Assembly (NCBI RefSeq): GCF_900108485.1
Contig: NZ_FNXF01000005.1
Span: 62,001 to 126,000 of the forward strand
Direction: 5' to 3'
DNA length: 64,000 nt
Source of the DNA: Rheinheimera pacifica
GTDB lineage: Bacteria; Pseudomonadota; Gammaproteobacteria; Enterobacterales; Alteromonadaceae
Positions 41,978 to 51,533 of this stretch are shown in pieces. Made by a program: the position numbers and the translations under genes. Under the pieces are notes generated by a model that saw only the letters and a list, made by a program, of their open reading frames with translations, had not been told where the DNA came from and ran no database searches. How positions within the stretch are numbered: the stretch's first letter is position 1; every line of letters starts with the position of its first letter.

Positions 41978-43807
41978 TTAACCGCGGCTGGCGCGTTTAC
42001 GATCGTTTTCTGTCAGGTGACGCTTACGGATCCGGATCGACTTAGGTGTGACTTCTACCAGTTCATCGTCGTCAATAAATTCCAGCGCCTGTTCCAGGGT
42101 ATAACGCACTGGTGGCACAAGATTAATTGCTTCGTCGGTACCGGAAGCGCGCACGTTAGTTAATTGCTTACCTTTCAAACAGTTCACAGTTAAATCATTA
42201 CTGCGGCTGTGAATACCGATAACCTGGCCTTCGTACACTTCTTCAGCATGACCAATAAACATACGGCCACGCTCCTGCAACGAGAAAATGGCATAACCGG
42301 CAGCTTTACCCATGGCGTTAGAGATCATTACACCGTTGGTGCGCTGGCCGATAGTACCGCCTTTATGCTCGCCGTAGTGATCAAAGCTATGGTACATCAG
42401 GCCTGTGCCTGACGTTATAGTCATAAACTCAGTACGGAAACCAATCAAACCACGGCTTGGCATTAAGAAATCCATGCGGATCCGGCCTTTACCATCTGGC
42501 TGCATATTGGTCATTTCAGCTTTACGCTCGCCCATACGTTCCATAATAGAGCCCTGGTTCTGCTCTTCACAGTCGATGGTAACATTTTCCATTGGTTCCA
42601 TCTTCACGCCGTCAACCACTTTCATGATAACTTCAGGACGTGATACCGCTAATTCGAAACCTTCGCGGCGCATATTTTCAATTAACACGCCCAGGTGCAA
42701 TTCACCACGGCCGGATACTTTGAATTTATCGCCGTCTTCTGTTTCTTCAACTCGCAGAGCTACGTTATGTTTCAGCTCGTTAGTTAAACGCTCTAAAATC
42801 TGGCGTGAAGTAACAAACTTACCTTCTTTACCCGCGAAAGGTGAAGTATTTACCTGGAATGTCATGGTAACGGTAGGTTCATCGACCTGCAGTGCCGGTA
42901 AGGCTTCTACTTTAGTAGTGGCACAGATAGTGTCAGAAATTTTCAGCTCACCCAGGCCGGTAAAGGCAACGATATCGCCGGCGTTGGCTTCGGTAGTTTC
43001 GACCCGCTCTAAACCTAAATAACCAAATACCTGGCCCACTTTACCGTTACGTTTAGTGCCATCAGCACCAACAACAGTAACCTGCTGGTTTGGTTTTAAT
43101 GTACCGCGCTTAATCCGGCCGATACCAATAATGCCCAGATAACTGGAGTAATCCAGCTGTGATACCTGTAGCTGGGTTTCGCCGTTTAGCTCAACAGCTG
43201 GCGGTGCTACATGTTTAACGATAGCTTCGAATAAATCGGTAATATCGGTTTTTGGCACGTTATGATCTAAAGTCGCCCAGCCGTTTAACGCTGAAGCGTA
43301 AACAATAGGGAAATCTAACTGCTCGTCAGTAGCACCTAAGTTATCGAACAGGTCAAACACCTGGTCGATAACCCAATCCGGACGTGCACCCGGACGGTCA
43401 ATTTTGTTTACTACAACAATTGGCTTTAAACCGTGTGAAAACGCTTTTTGCGTTACAAAGCGCGTTTGTGGCATCGGGCCGTCAACGGCATCAACCAACA
43501 GCAATACTGAGTCTGCCATTGACAGTACGCGCTCTACTTCACCACCGAAGTCGGCGTGGCCTGGCGTATCAAGAATGTTAATGTGGTAACCGTTCCAGCG
43601 CACCGAAGTGTTTTTTGCCAGGATAGTTATACCGCGCTCAGATTCCTGCGCATTCGAATCCATTACGCGCTCCTGTAACTTGGCGCGGGCGTCGAAGGTG
43701 CCAGACTGCTGTAGCAGTTTGTCAACCAAAGTGGTTTTACCATGGTCAACGTGCGCAATAATGGCAACATTGCGCAGCTTGTCTAAGTATGTCGCGGTAA
43801 CGCTCAT
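41978..43807 (-). CDS. typA: Ribosome-dependent GTPase TypA/BipA
   Basis: A 609-residue translational GTPase. G1 is [10 protein letters not shown] (near 19-28), G3 DTPGHADF and G4 NKID. EF-G-like domains III and V and a BipA-specific C-terminal domain with [18 protein letters not shown] follow. It binds 70S/50S particles and helps 50S assembly, stress and cold growth. It is divergent from glnA, as in E. coli. Length is near the E. coli 607. Confidence 0.98.
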   Translation of the reverse strand: MSVTATYLDKLRNVAIIAHVDHGKTTLVDKLLQQSGTFDARAKLQERVMDSNAQESERGITILAKNTSVRWNGYHINILDTPGHADFGGEVERVLSMADSVLLLVDAVDGPMPQTRFVTQKAFSHGLKPIVVVNKIDRPGARPDWVIDQVFDLFDNLGATDEQLDFPIVYASALNGWATLDHNVPKTDITDLFEAIVKHVAPPAVELNGETQLQVSQLDYSSYLGIIGIGRIKRGTLKPNQQVTVVGADGTKRNGKVGQVFGYLGLERVETTEANAGDIVAFTGLGELKISDTICATTKVEALPALQVDEPTVTMTFQVNTSPFAGKEGKFVTSRQILERLTNELKHNVALRVEETEDGDKFKVSGRGELHLGVLIENMRREGFELAVSRPEVIMKVVDGVKMEPMENVTIDCEEQNQGSIMERMGERKAEMTNMQPDGKGRIRMDFLMPSRGLIGFRTEFMTITSGTGLMYHSFDHYGEHKGGTIGQRTNGVMISNAMGKAAGYAIFSLQERGRMFIGHAEEVYEGQVIGIHSRSNDLTVNCLKGKQLTNVRASGTDEAINLVPPVRYTLEQALEFIDDDELVEVTPKSIRIRKRHLTENDRKRASRG

Positions 43808-43984
43808 GTAAATATATCCTCTGTGGCACTAGATGACCGTAATGACCACCAGGCAAAACTAACTGAAACGAAAGGGCGCACATTCTACTCTGTTTTTGCA
43901 TGGAAATAAAAACAGCAACTGCAGTTTAAGCAATTTTTTTTCTCGCAGGCCCCAACAGCAACTAGACTTAAGCCTGCCACAGGC

Positions 43985-44020
43985 GCACCATAAAAATGCA
44001 GCAAGGCACCATAGTGGTGC
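43985..44020 (+). promoter_or_regulatory. NtrC binding sites upstream of glnA
   Basis: GCACCATAGTGGTGC at 44006-44020 fits the NtrC consensus GCACCA-N3-TGGTGC. A second, weaker site GCACCATAAAAATGC (43985-43999) lies exactly 21 bp, two helical turns, upstream. The strong site is centred about 98 bp before the predicted start of the sigma-54 promoter, a usual enhancer distance. The rest of the gap 43808-43984 shows no gene or site I can name. Confidence 0.85.
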
Positions 44021-44084
44021 AACACTGATTATTAAGGCGCTACACCGGCCATCAATACAGATAAATATCAACAACTTAAATGTT

Positions 44085-44100
44085 TGGCATATATCTGGCA
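44085..44100 (+). promoter_or_regulatory. Sigma-54 promoter of glnA
   Basis: TGGCATATATCTGGCA (44085-44100) has the invariant GG at 44086-44087 and GC at 44098-44099 exactly 10 bases apart, the -24/-12 pattern of sigma-54. The -12 element TGGCA has one mismatch to TTGCA. Transcription should start near 44111, 44 bases before the glnA ATG. Confidence 0.75.
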
Positions 44101-44154
44101 TTTAATGGAGCAACACCGCTAAATCAGTTCAAAACAGATTAATTGGAGGAATGC

Positions 44155-45564
44155 ATGTCTGCATCATCTGTACTGAGTTTAATTAAAGAAAATGAAGTGA
44201 AGTTTGTAGATTTACGTTTTACCGACACCAAAGGTAAAGAACAGCACGTGACAGTTCCGGTTAATCAGATCACCGAAGACTTCTTTGAAGACGGCAAGAT
44301 GTTTGACGGTTCTTCTATTGCTGGCTGGAAAGGTATTAACGACTCAGACATGATCCTGATGCCAGATGCATCTACCGCAGTACTGGACCCGTTCTTTGAA
44401 GAAACCACACTAAATATTACCTGTGACGTTATCGAACCCAGCACTATGCAAGGTTACGACCGTGACCCGCGCTCAATTGCCAAGCGCGCTGAAGAGTATC
44501 TGAAGTCTACCGGTATTGCCGACACCGTGCTGTTTGGGCCAGAACCAGAATTCTTTATGTTTGACGACATCCGTTTTGAAACCACGATGTCAGGTTCTTT
44601 CTTTAAAATTAACTCCACTGAAGCAGCATGGAACTCAGGCACCAGCTATGAAGATGGCAACAAAGGCCACCGTCCTGGCGTAAAAGGCGGTTACTTCCCT
44701 CTGCCACCGGTAGATTCAGGCCACGATATCCGTAGCGCCATGTGTATGGTGCTGGAAGAAATGGGTCAAACCGTTGAAGCCCACCACCACGAAGTTGCTA
44801 CTGCCGGCCAGAACGAAATTGCTACCAAGTTCAATAGCCTGACCAAGAAAGCGGATGAAGTTCAGCAACTTAAATACGTTATTCATAACGTAGCGCACCT
44901 GTATGGCAAAACCGTAACCTTTATGCCGAAGCCATTAGTAGGTGACAACGGTTCAGGCATGCACTGCCACCAGTCTCTGGCGAAAGACGGCGTAAACCTG
45001 TTTGCCGGCGATAAGTATGCCGGCCTGTCAGAACTGGCTTTGTATTATATTGGCGGTATTATCAAACATGCTAAAGCGATTAACGCTTTTACCAACCCGT
45101 CTACTAACTCGTACAAGCGTTTAGTGCCACATTATGAAGCACCGGTAATGCTGGCTTACTCTGCACGTAACCGCTCAGCGTCTATCCGTATTCCACTGGT
45201 ACCAAGTGCCAAAGCGCGTCGTATTGAATGTCGCTTCCCGGATCCGGCAGCTAACCCGTACCTGGCTTTTGTTGCTCAGCTAATGGCTGGTTTAGACGGT
45301 ATCCAGAACAAGATCCACCCAGGCGATGCAATGGATAAAGACTTGTATGATTTACCGGCAGAAGAAGCGGCCAATATTCCACAGGTATCGGCTTCTTTAG
45401 AAGAATCGCTGAACGAGCTGGATAAACACCGCGCTATTTTCACTAAAGGCGGCGTAATGTCTGATGCGATGATCGATGCCTATATCGACATTAAACGTGC
45501 TGAAGCCCGTAAAGTGGCTGTAGCCGTGCACCCATTGGAATTTGAACTGTATTACAGTGTTTAA
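44155..45564 (+). CDS. glnA: Glutamine synthetase, type I
   Basis: A 469-residue enzyme that joins ammonia and glutamate with ATP. The catalytic signatures include [19 protein letters not shown], the ATP segment [17 protein letters not shown] and the adenylylation site LYDLP (Tyr near 398). The latter indicates control by GlnE. I use the ATG at 44155, which has GGAGGA directly in front; a TTG at 44143 belongs to the ribosome site itself. Transcription is from the sigma-54 promoter under NtrC, with a terminator after the gene. Confidence 0.98.
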   Translation: MSASSVLSLIKENEVKFVDLRFTDTKGKEQHVTVPVNQITEDFFEDGKMFDGSSIAGWKGINDSDMILMPDASTAVLDPFFEETTLNITCDVIEPSTMQGYDRDPRSIAKRAEEYLKSTGIADTVLFGPEPEFFMFDDIRFETTMSGSFFKINSTEAAWNSGTSYEDGNKGHRPGVKGGYFPLPPVDSGHDIRSAMCMVLEEMGQTVEAHHHEVATAGQNEIATKFNSLTKKADEVQQLKYVIHNVAHLYGKTVTFMPKPLVGDNGSGMHCHQSLAKDGVNLFAGDKYAGLSELALYYIGGIIKHAKAINAFTNPSTNSYKRLVPHYEAPVMLAYSARNRSASIRIPLVPSAKARRIECRFPDPAANPYLAFVAQLMAGLDGIQNKIHPGDAMDKDLYDLPAEEAANIPQVSASLEESLNELDKHRAIFTKGGVMSDAMIDAYIDIKRAEARKVAVAVHPLEFELYYSV

Positions 45565-45580
45565 ATGACAATCTGATTAA

Positions 45581-45607
45581 AAGCTCACTTCGGTGAGCTT
45601 TTTTTTT
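45581..45607 (+). terminator. Terminator after glnA
   Basis: AAGCTCAC and GTGAGCTT form an 8-bp stem with a stable TTCG tetraloop, followed by seven further T residues, 16 bases after the glnA stop. Confidence 0.92.
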
Positions 45608-45685
45608 GTAGAAAATTAAACCGAAGCAAGCTAGAGTAACCTGATGGAGTAACAACAATAAAATAAAACGGAAGCTGCAAAGTAT

Positions 45686-46204
45686 ATGAATAAAGTATTG
45701 TTTATTTTAATAATGTTGCTTTGTACAACACCTTTGCCAGCGCAGGAAAACAAAAAAGTATTTGTCACACGCGACGCCAATGGCGTGCTGGTATTTTCTG
45801 ACAGCCCACAACCCGGCGCAGAAGAGCTGACGCTATCGAGCAGGGCCAATATTATGGCCGCAACAGACCCAACCCTACCCGTCCGCAAAGCACCTGCCGC
45901 AGAACCTTTTAAAGTTGAGATTGTGCAACCTGAAGAGCAAGGCACAGTGCGTGATAATACCGGCTCTGTTTATGTATCCGGCAAAATAAGCCCGATGTTT
46001 GAACGCGGTTTGCGGGTACGCTTGTTATTGGACGGTAAACCACAGGGTGAGCCGCAAAATAATGCAGTATTTATTCTGCGCGATGTACACCGCGGCGAGC
46101 ACAAATTGCAGATGGAACTTTTTGATCAAAGCGGCAAGCTTATTGCAACAAGTCCTGTAACGACCTTCTATTTACATAGAACATCGGTAATCTCACCAAA
46201 TTAG
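45686..46204 (+). CDS. DUF4124 domain secreted protein
   Basis: A 172-residue protein with a signal peptide (cleaved near residue 20, after PLPAQ) and an N-terminal DUF4124 stretch, KVFVTRDANGVLVFSDSPQPGAE. A C-terminal beta-rich part with IVQPEEQGTVRDNTGSVYVSG and YLHR follows. Proteins of this kind commonly lie between glnA and ntrB in Alteromonadales and Vibrio relatives; the function is unknown. It probably acts in the periplasm. Confidence 0.8.
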   Translation: MNKVLFILIMLLCTTPLPAQENKKVFVTRDANGVLVFSDSPQPGAEELTLSSRANIMAATDPTLPVRKAPAAEPFKVEIVQPEEQGTVRDNTGSVYVSGKISPMFERGLRVRLLLDGKPQGEPQNNAVFILRDVHRGEHKLQMELFDQSGKLIATSPVTTFYLHRTSVISPN

Positions 46205-46254
46205 TGCGCCTGCTATGCAATTCAGCCTGAACTGAATTACACTGCTAAACTAGC

Positions 46255-46269
46255 GCACCAAATTGGTGC
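46255..46269 (+). promoter_or_regulatory. NtrC binding site in front of ntrB
   Basis: GCACCAAATTGGTGC is a perfect palindromic NtrC site, ending 13 bases before the ntrB start codon. Candidate -10 elements (TACACT 46238-46243, TAAACT 46246-46251) lie just upstream, so bound NtrC would block transcription of ntrBC, like the known repression of the E. coli glnL promoter. Confidence 0.8.
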
Positions 46270-46282
46270 ATAAGGTGAAGCA

Positions 46283-47359
46283 GTGACAAATACAGTAATA
46301 GCAACCGAACAATTACATGCTCATATCAGCGAACAACTGACAACGGCAATCATGCTATTGGACGCCGATCTGACGATCCGCTACTTCAATACCGCATGTT
46401 GTGCGGTGTTAGGTTTGGGCGAAAAGCGCCTTAGTGCACAATTTTTCCCGGATTTATTTCAGCATTGCGATATTAACGCCAACCACTTCATGGGGGCGCT
46501 AAGCAGTAAACAGGGTTTTGGTGTCAGTGATGTACAGGCTGTATTGGCTGATGGCCGTCATCTGTTGCTGGATATTTCAGTCACTATCTGCGAAAACCCG
46601 GCTGAGCATTTGCTGCTGGAAATTCGCCAGGTTGATCAACAGCGCAAAATTAGTCTGGAAAGCCTGCAGCAACATCAGCATCTGGCAGCGCGGGAATTAA
46701 TTCGTGGCCTGGCCCACGAAATTAAAAATCCGCTGGGCGGTTTGCGCGGTGCTGCGCAGTTGCTGGAAGAATCGTTAAACGATGAGTTAAAAGAGTACAC
46801 CCAGCTTATCATTGCGCAGGCCGACCGGCTGCGTAATCTGGTAGACCGGCTATTGGGGCCTTACCGGCCGGCACAGCGTGTAAGTGCCAATTTGCATCAG
46901 ATCATTGAGCAGGTGCGTCAGCTGGCACTGATGGACAACCCGGCATTAGTGCAGTTTAGCCGCGACTACGACCCCAGTATTCCCGATTTTCCATTTGACC
47001 CGGAGTTAATTGAACAGGCATTGCTAAACATAGTGCGTAACGCCCAGCAAGCCCTGGAGCAAACCGAGCAACCGGCAATTTGCCTGCAAAGCCGCGTATT
47101 GCACCAACATACTCTGCATGGCAAACGCTATAAGCTGGTGGCACTGATCCGGGTTATCGACAATGGCCCCGGTATTCCTGCCGATATTAAAGATACCTTA
47201 TTTTACCCGATGGTCAGTGGCAAAGCAGGTGGTACAGGGCTTGGCTTGTCTATTGCCCAAACCCTGATCCATCAGCATGGCGGCTGGATTGATTGTGACA
47301 GCTGGCCCGGCCATACCGAATTTACGTTATACCTGCCAATTGCAGACACTGAGGATTGA
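46283..47359 (+). CDS. ntrB: Nitrogen regulation sensor kinase NtrB (GlnL)
   Basis: A 358-residue cytoplasmic histidine kinase without membrane helices. A PAS domain (about 15-120) is followed by the H-box GLAHEIKNPLGG (His145), the N-box and the G-box GTGLGLSIAQTLI. It phosphorylates NtrC when nitrogen is short and dephosphorylates it when bound by PII. Start is GTG 46283 with AAGGTGA upstream. The stop is 4 bases before the ntrC ATG. Confidence 0.95.
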   Translation: MTNTVIATEQLHAHISEQLTTAIMLLDADLTIRYFNTACCAVLGLGEKRLSAQFFPDLFQHCDINANHFMGALSSKQGFGVSDVQAVLADGRHLLLDISVTICENPAEHLLLEIRQVDQQRKISLESLQQHQHLAARELIRGLAHEIKNPLGGLRGAAQLLEESLNDELKEYTQLIIAQADRLRNLVDRLLGPYRPAQRVSANLHQIIEQVRQLALMDNPALVQFSRDYDPSIPDFPFDPELIEQALLNIVRNAQQALEQTEQPAICLQSRVLHQHTLHGKRYKLVALIRVIDNGPGIPADIKDTLFYPMVSGKAGGTGLGLSIAQTLIHQHGGWIDCDSWPGHTEFTLYLPIADTED

Positions 47360-47363
47360 ACTA

Positions 47364-48773
47364 ATGAGTCATACTGTGTGGATTATTGATGACGACAATT
47401 CTATCCGCTGGGTTCTGGAAAAAGCCCTGGCCCGAGCGGATATTTTATGTGAAAGCTATGCCTCAGCCGATTTGATGCTGCAGCGGCTGGAGTATGATCA
47501 GCCTGCTGTAGTGGTATCTGATATCAGAATGCCTGGTACTGATGGCATGGCTTTACTGAGTAAATTGCAAGAGCTGGCCCCCGAGCTGCCGGTGATCATT
47601 ATGACCGCGCATTCTGATCTGGACAGCGCGGTTAACGCCTTTAAACGCGGCGCTTTTGAATATCTGCCAAAACCCTTTGATGTCAATGATGCAGTGGCGT
47701 TAATCAGCCGCGCTCTGGAACACGCCAGTGCACGTCAACCTAAGCATAAGGCCGCAGCCCCTACTCTGTCGCCGGAAATTATTGGCGAAGCGCCGGCAAT
47801 GCAGGAAGTTTTCCGCGCTATTGGCCGGCTGGCACGTTCCAGTATCAGTGTATTAATTAATGGCCAGTCTGGTACCGGTAAAGAGCTGGTTGCACGGGCT
47901 CTGCACAAGCACAGCCCACGCTGCGAATTGCCGTTTATTGCGCTGAATATGGCCGCAATACCAAAAGATCTGATTGAGTCAGAGCTGTTTGGCCATGAAA
48001 AAGGCGCCTTTACCGGCGCGAATAATTTGCGTAAAGGCCGCTTCGAGCAAGCCGATGGCGGCACTTTATTTCTCGATGAAATCGGCGATATGCCGCTGGA
48101 TGTGCAAACCCGCTTACTGCGGGTGCTGGCAGATGGCCAATTTTACCGTGTTGGCGGCCATCAGGCCATTGGTGTAGATGTGCGCATTATCGCCGCTACC
48201 CACCAGAACCTGGAGCATCTGGTCGGTGAAGGCAAATTCCGCGAAGACTTATTTCACCGGCTAAACGTAATTAGAGTGCATTTGCCGCAGTTAAAAGAGC
48301 GTAAACAGGATATCGCCAAACTGGCTCAGCATTTTTTATTGCAGGCAGCAAAAGAGCTAAATGTTGAGGCAAAAACCCTGACTAAAGAAGCTGAGCAGTT
48401 TTTAAGCCAGCTCGACTGGCCAGGTAACGTGCGCCAGCTAGAAAACACCTGTCGCTGGCTAACAGTGATGGCCAGCGGTAAACATATTGTAGTGGCCGAT
48501 TTACCGCCTGAACTGACATCACCACAAAAGGCTGCACCAACAGTGATAAATGGCCAGGGTGGTAGCTGGCAGGATTTGCTGGCAGGCTGGATCAGCCATA
48601 AATTAAGTGCCGGCGAAGAGAATATACTGGCTGAAGCCGGGCCGGAGTTTGAGCGTACCGTGTTGCAACAGGCACTGCAGTTTACCCACGGCCATAAACA
48701 GGAAGCGGCAAAACGGTTGGGCTGGGGCCGTAATACCCTGACCCGTAAACTTAAAGAGCTGGATATAGAATAA
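47364..48773 (+). CDS. ntrC: Nitrogen response regulator NtrC (GlnG)
   Basis: A 469-residue sigma-54 activator. The receiver domain has DDD near residue 10 and the phospho-acceptor Asp53 in VSDIRMPGTDG. The AAA+ domain has GQSGTGKELVARAL, the sigma-54 contact loop GAFTGAN and Walker B GGTLFLDEIGDM. The C-terminal Fis-type helix-turn-helix ends KRLGWGRNTLTRKLKEL. Start is ATG 47364. It should act at the sites in front of glnA and ntrB. Length equals E. coli NtrC. Confidence 0.98.
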   Translation: MSHTVWIIDDDNSIRWVLEKALARADILCESYASADLMLQRLEYDQPAVVVSDIRMPGTDGMALLSKLQELAPELPVIIMTAHSDLDSAVNAFKRGAFEYLPKPFDVNDAVALISRALEHASARQPKHKAAAPTLSPEIIGEAPAMQEVFRAIGRLARSSISVLINGQSGTGKELVARALHKHSPRCELPFIALNMAAIPKDLIESELFGHEKGAFTGANNLRKGRFEQADGGTLFLDEIGDMPLDVQTRLLRVLADGQFYRVGGHQAIGVDVRIIAATHQNLEHLVGEGKFREDLFHRLNVIRVHLPQLKERKQDIAKLAQHFLLQAAKELNVEAKTLTKEAEQFLSQLDWPGNVRQLENTCRWLTVMASGKHIVVADLPPELTSPQKAAPTVINGQGGSWQDLLAGWISHKLSAGEENILAEAGPEFERTVLQQALQFTHGHKQEAAKRLGWGRNTLTRKLKELDIE

Positions 48774-48778
48774 ACAAC

Positions 48779-48806
48779 AAGGCCGGGCGTTAAAACGCAC
48801 CGGCCT
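48779..48806. terminator. Stem-loop between the convergent ntrC and cpxP-like genes
   Basis: AGGCCGG and CCGGCCT with an inner GCGT/ACGC pair around TAAA form a hairpin. On the minus strand it is followed by TGTTGTTT, so it may end the cpxP-like gene; on the plus strand the T run is missing. Confidence 0.45.
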
Positions 48807-48851
48807 GCTGTTAGCTGTAAGAAACGCCTGTAGTGTCAGGCCTTAAATATT

Positions 48852-49310
48852 TCAGGCGTTGTTACGTTGCTGCTTTTTTTGCTGCCATTTCTGCTGTTTT
48901 TCACTTAGCTGCTGGCGCTGTTCATCTGTCAGCACCTGTAACACCTGATGCTGTAATTTCATCGCCGCCAGCCGTTTGTCTACTGCTTGTTGCTGCTGCT
49001 TTTCTAACAGCAGACGTGCAGCGGTTTCGTCAAAGGTGTCTGCGGCCAGTAAATCACGCATTTGCTGGCGTTCAGCCTTATCAGGCCGGGCAGTCTTTTG
49101 CTCGCTACGGTGTTGCTGCATTAGCTGTTTGATCTGTTCGCGCTGGCTATCTGTAAGTTCCAGCCCCGCCAGCATGCGCTTCATCGGAGCATGCTGCATA
49201 TGACGGCCGTGTTCATAACCTGCCGCTTTGTGTTCATGGGCAACAGCCATACCTGACAGGCTGCTGGCAGTAAGTAAACCTAAAGCAAAAATCAGTTTTG
49301 ATACTTTCAT
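48852..49310 (-). CDS. CpxP/Spy-like periplasmic protein
   Basis: A 152-residue secreted protein with a signal peptide (cleaved after GMAVA near 24), a His-rich start (HEHKAAGYEHGRHMQHAP) and two LTxxQ motifs (LTDSQ, LTDEQ) in a helical body rich in Gln and Lys. These are hallmarks of CpxP/Spy, envelope chaperones that bind misfolded proteins and, for CpxP, inhibit CpxA. Divergence from cpxRA with a CpxR box between supports a CpxP role. The start is ATG 49308-49310 behind GGAG; a longer reading upstream is unlikely. Confidence 0.88.
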   Translation of the reverse strand: MKVSKLIFALGLLTASSLSGMAVAHEHKAAGYEHGRHMQHAPMKRMLAGLELTDSQREQIKQLMQQHRSEQKTARPDKAERQQMRDLLAADTFDETAARLLLEKQQQQAVDKRLAAMKLQHQVLQVLTDEQRQQLSEKQQKWQQKKQQRNNA

Positions 49311-49377
49311 CGGATACACTCCTTTATTAAGACAGCCTAAGCATAAAACAGCCAATGCAAAGCAACGCAAAGGCCGG

Positions 49378-49393
49378 GTAAAGATTCTGTAAA
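49378..49393. promoter_or_regulatory. CpxR box between the cpxP-like gene and cpxR
   Basis: GTAAA (49378-49382) and GTAAA (49389-49393) as a direct repeat with 6 bases between fit the CpxR consensus GTAAA-N4-8-GTAAA. A third GTAAA occurs at 49420-49424. Both divergent genes can be activated from here. Confidence 0.65.
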
Positions 49394-49447
49394 GCTGTAT
49401 TGCAAGGCGCTGACATTAGGTAAACTCATAATAAATAAGGAGTGGTT

Positions 49448-50143
49448 ATGCCTGCAATTTTAATGATCGACGATGACACCGAACTGTGTGAACTGGTAGC
49501 CGAATATCTGGCGCTGGATGGTTTTCAGTTTACTGCCGCCCATGATGGCCAGCAAGGCCTGGCTATGGCACAAAGTGGCGACTATCAGTTAATTCTGCTG
49601 GATATTATGCTGCCCGGCATGGATGGTTTATCTGTGCTTAAAGCTCTGCGAGCCAGCCAGTACTGCCCGGTATTAATGCTAACAGCCCGTGGCGATGATG
49701 TTGACCGTATTGTCGGCCTTGAGCTGGGCGCGGACGATTATCTGGCCAAACCCTTTAACCCACGCGAGCTGGTTGCGCGTATTAAAGCAATATTACGCCG
49801 GGTTGAACTGACTCAGGTACCACAGAGCAATAGTGACAGTGTGCTTAATCTAAACGGGTTGCTGCTAAACCCGGCCAGCCGGCAACTTAGTTGTAACGGC
49901 GAAGTTGTGGCACTAACAGCTACTGAGTTTCAGCTGCTGGAACTGTTGATGCGTCGCGCCGGTGAGGTTGTCAGTAAAGATGAACTTAGCCGCGAAGTAT
50001 TAGGTAAACGCCTGCAAATGTATGATCGCAGCCTGGATATGCATATCAGTAATATCCGCAAAAAAATCGCGGTATATAGCAGCAACGAGAAAATTCAAAC
50101 TTTACGCGGCAGCGGCTATCTGTTTTTGCAAGGTGAAGCATGA
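49448..50143 (+). CDS. cpxR: Envelope stress response regulator CpxR
   Basis: A 231-residue OmpR-family regulator. The receiver domain has DDD (8-10), Asp52 in LLDIMLPGMDG and the conserved Lys in LAKPF. The winged-helix domain (about 135-230) ends LRGSGYLF. Orthology to CpxR is inferred from the adjacent CpxA-like kinase and the divergent CpxP-like gene. Start is ATG 49448 behind AAGGAG. The stop overlaps the cpxA start (ATGA). Confidence 0.92.
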   Translation: MPAILMIDDDTELCELVAEYLALDGFQFTAAHDGQQGLAMAQSGDYQLILLDIMLPGMDGLSVLKALRASQYCPVLMLTARGDDVDRIVGLELGADDYLAKPFNPRELVARIKAILRRVELTQVPQSNSDSVLNLNGLLLNPASRQLSCNGEVVALTATEFQLLELLMRRAGEVVSKDELSREVLGKRLQMYDRSLDMHISNIRKKIAVYSSNEKIQTLRGSGYLFLQGEA

Positions 50144-51504
50144 GCTGGCTAACTCACCTTAACCCGTTCCATTATCTGGCCGGGCGGATATTTCTCTGGT
50201 TCTGGCTGGTATTGTTAAGCGCCGTATTTGCTACTCTGGCGTTGTCACGGGCTTTAGTTGAGCAAACCGAAATCCGCCGTCTGCCACATAATGTTATTCA
50301 GCAATTACAACAACAACTGGCCCCACTGGCGGACAGCAAAAACAGTGAGCATTTAGTTGCCCGGCTACAACAAGACAGCCCGGATCGCTGGCTGGTAGTA
50401 GATGCACAAACGCAAGTTGTACTGACGCCACAGCTGTTGCCACGTGACTTTGATCAGCACTGGCTGACGGAGTTGTCACAACTTTCACGCCCACGCTGGT
50501 TAAAACACCATAACACCTCGCTTGCCGGCCCTTTTATTCTGCAGCTTGGTGATGAAACCCTGGCACTGTACCAGAAAAGGCAACGCCCGCCGCAACCGTG
50601 GTGGCGTTTAAGCGAAATCCCGCAACATGTATTAATGTTGTTTACCTTACTAATTTCTGCCGTTGCCAGCTTTGTGCTGGCGGTATCAATTTCCCGGCCG
50701 CTGCGTGAATTATTGCAACGTAATCTGCAGTTTGCCGATGGCCAGCTTAACAGCCGGGTTACCAGCCTTATTAAGCGTAAAGATGAACTGGGGCAGTTAG
50801 GCCACAGCTTTAATACCATGGCCGAACGCATTAGTGCCCTGCTAACCAATCAGCAGCGCTTATTGCGAGATATCTCACACGAGCTACGCTCGCCTCTTGC
50901 CAGAGCGCAGCTGGCACTGGGTTTAACCGAGCGCCAGCAAAATCTTGAGCAGGTGCCCAGGCTAAAACAAGAGCTGGACCGGCTGGATATTATGCTGGAT
51001 GAACTGCTGACTTTTAGCAAACTGGATGCAGGCCAGTATCAGCTGCAACAGCAACGTTTCGACTTAACCGAATTGCTGTCCGATATTATTGATGTAAACC
51101 GGGTAGAGGCGGATGTAAAGCAGCAACAAATACTGTTGCTGGCGCCGCAACAGCTGGAAATAACGGCAGACAGCAGGCTGCTGGCACGGGCCATTGAGAA
51201 TATTCTGCGTAATGCCATTAAATACGGGCCGCCGAACAGTGAAATAACCTGTGCAGTCACACAGCTACAGCAACAACTGGTGTTACAAATTTGCGATCAG
51301 GGGCCAGGCATTGCCACCGATCAGCTTGAGGCGATATTTGAACCCTTCTACCGGGTATCAGACAGCCGCACCAGCAGTACCGGCGGCACCGGGCTTGGCC
51401 TGGCAATAGTAGCGCAAATCATCCGCCAGCATGGTGGCAAAGTGTATGCGGCTAATGCCGCCGAGCAAGGGCTTTGTATCACTGTGCAGTTACCGCTACA
51501 CTAG
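50140..51504 (+). CDS. cpxA: Envelope stress sensor kinase CpxA
   Basis: A 454-residue membrane kinase. There are two helices (about 13-33 and 165-187), a periplasmic sensor between, HAMP, the H-box DISHELRSPLARAQLAL (His near 247) and the G-box GTGLGLAIV. The HELRSPLARxQLA sequence is characteristic of CpxA. It responds to envelope protein misfolding. It starts on the overlapping ATGA with cpxR. Periplasmic part is Gln- and Leu-rich. Confidence 0.92.
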   Translation: MSWLTHLNPFHYLAGRIFLWFWLVLLSAVFATLALSRALVEQTEIRRLPHNVIQQLQQQLAPLADSKNSEHLVARLQQDSPDRWLVVDAQTQVVLTPQLLPRDFDQHWLTELSQLSRPRWLKHHNTSLAGPFILQLGDETLALYQKRQRPPQPWWRLSEIPQHVLMLFTLLISAVASFVLAVSISRPLRELLQRNLQFADGQLNSRVTSLIKRKDELGQLGHSFNTMAERISALLTNQQRLLRDISHELRSPLARAQLALGLTERQQNLEQVPRLKQELDRLDIMLDELLTFSKLDAGQYQLQQQRFDLTELLSDIIDVNRVEADVKQQQILLLAPQQLEITADSRLLARAIENILRNAIKYGPPNSEITCAVTQLQQQLVLQICDQGPGIATDQLEAIFEPFYRVSDSRTSSTGGTGLGLAIVAQIIRQHGGKVYAANAAEQGLCITVQLPLH

Positions 51505-51533
51505 CGCCACAATACTGATTAAAAGAGCCTATT

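Noticed and set aside
43859..44101. Minus-strand open frame of 80 codons in the typA-glnA gap, Cys-rich
   Set aside because: It covers the NtrC sites and the sigma-54 promoter, has no ribosome site, and shows no protein-like pattern.
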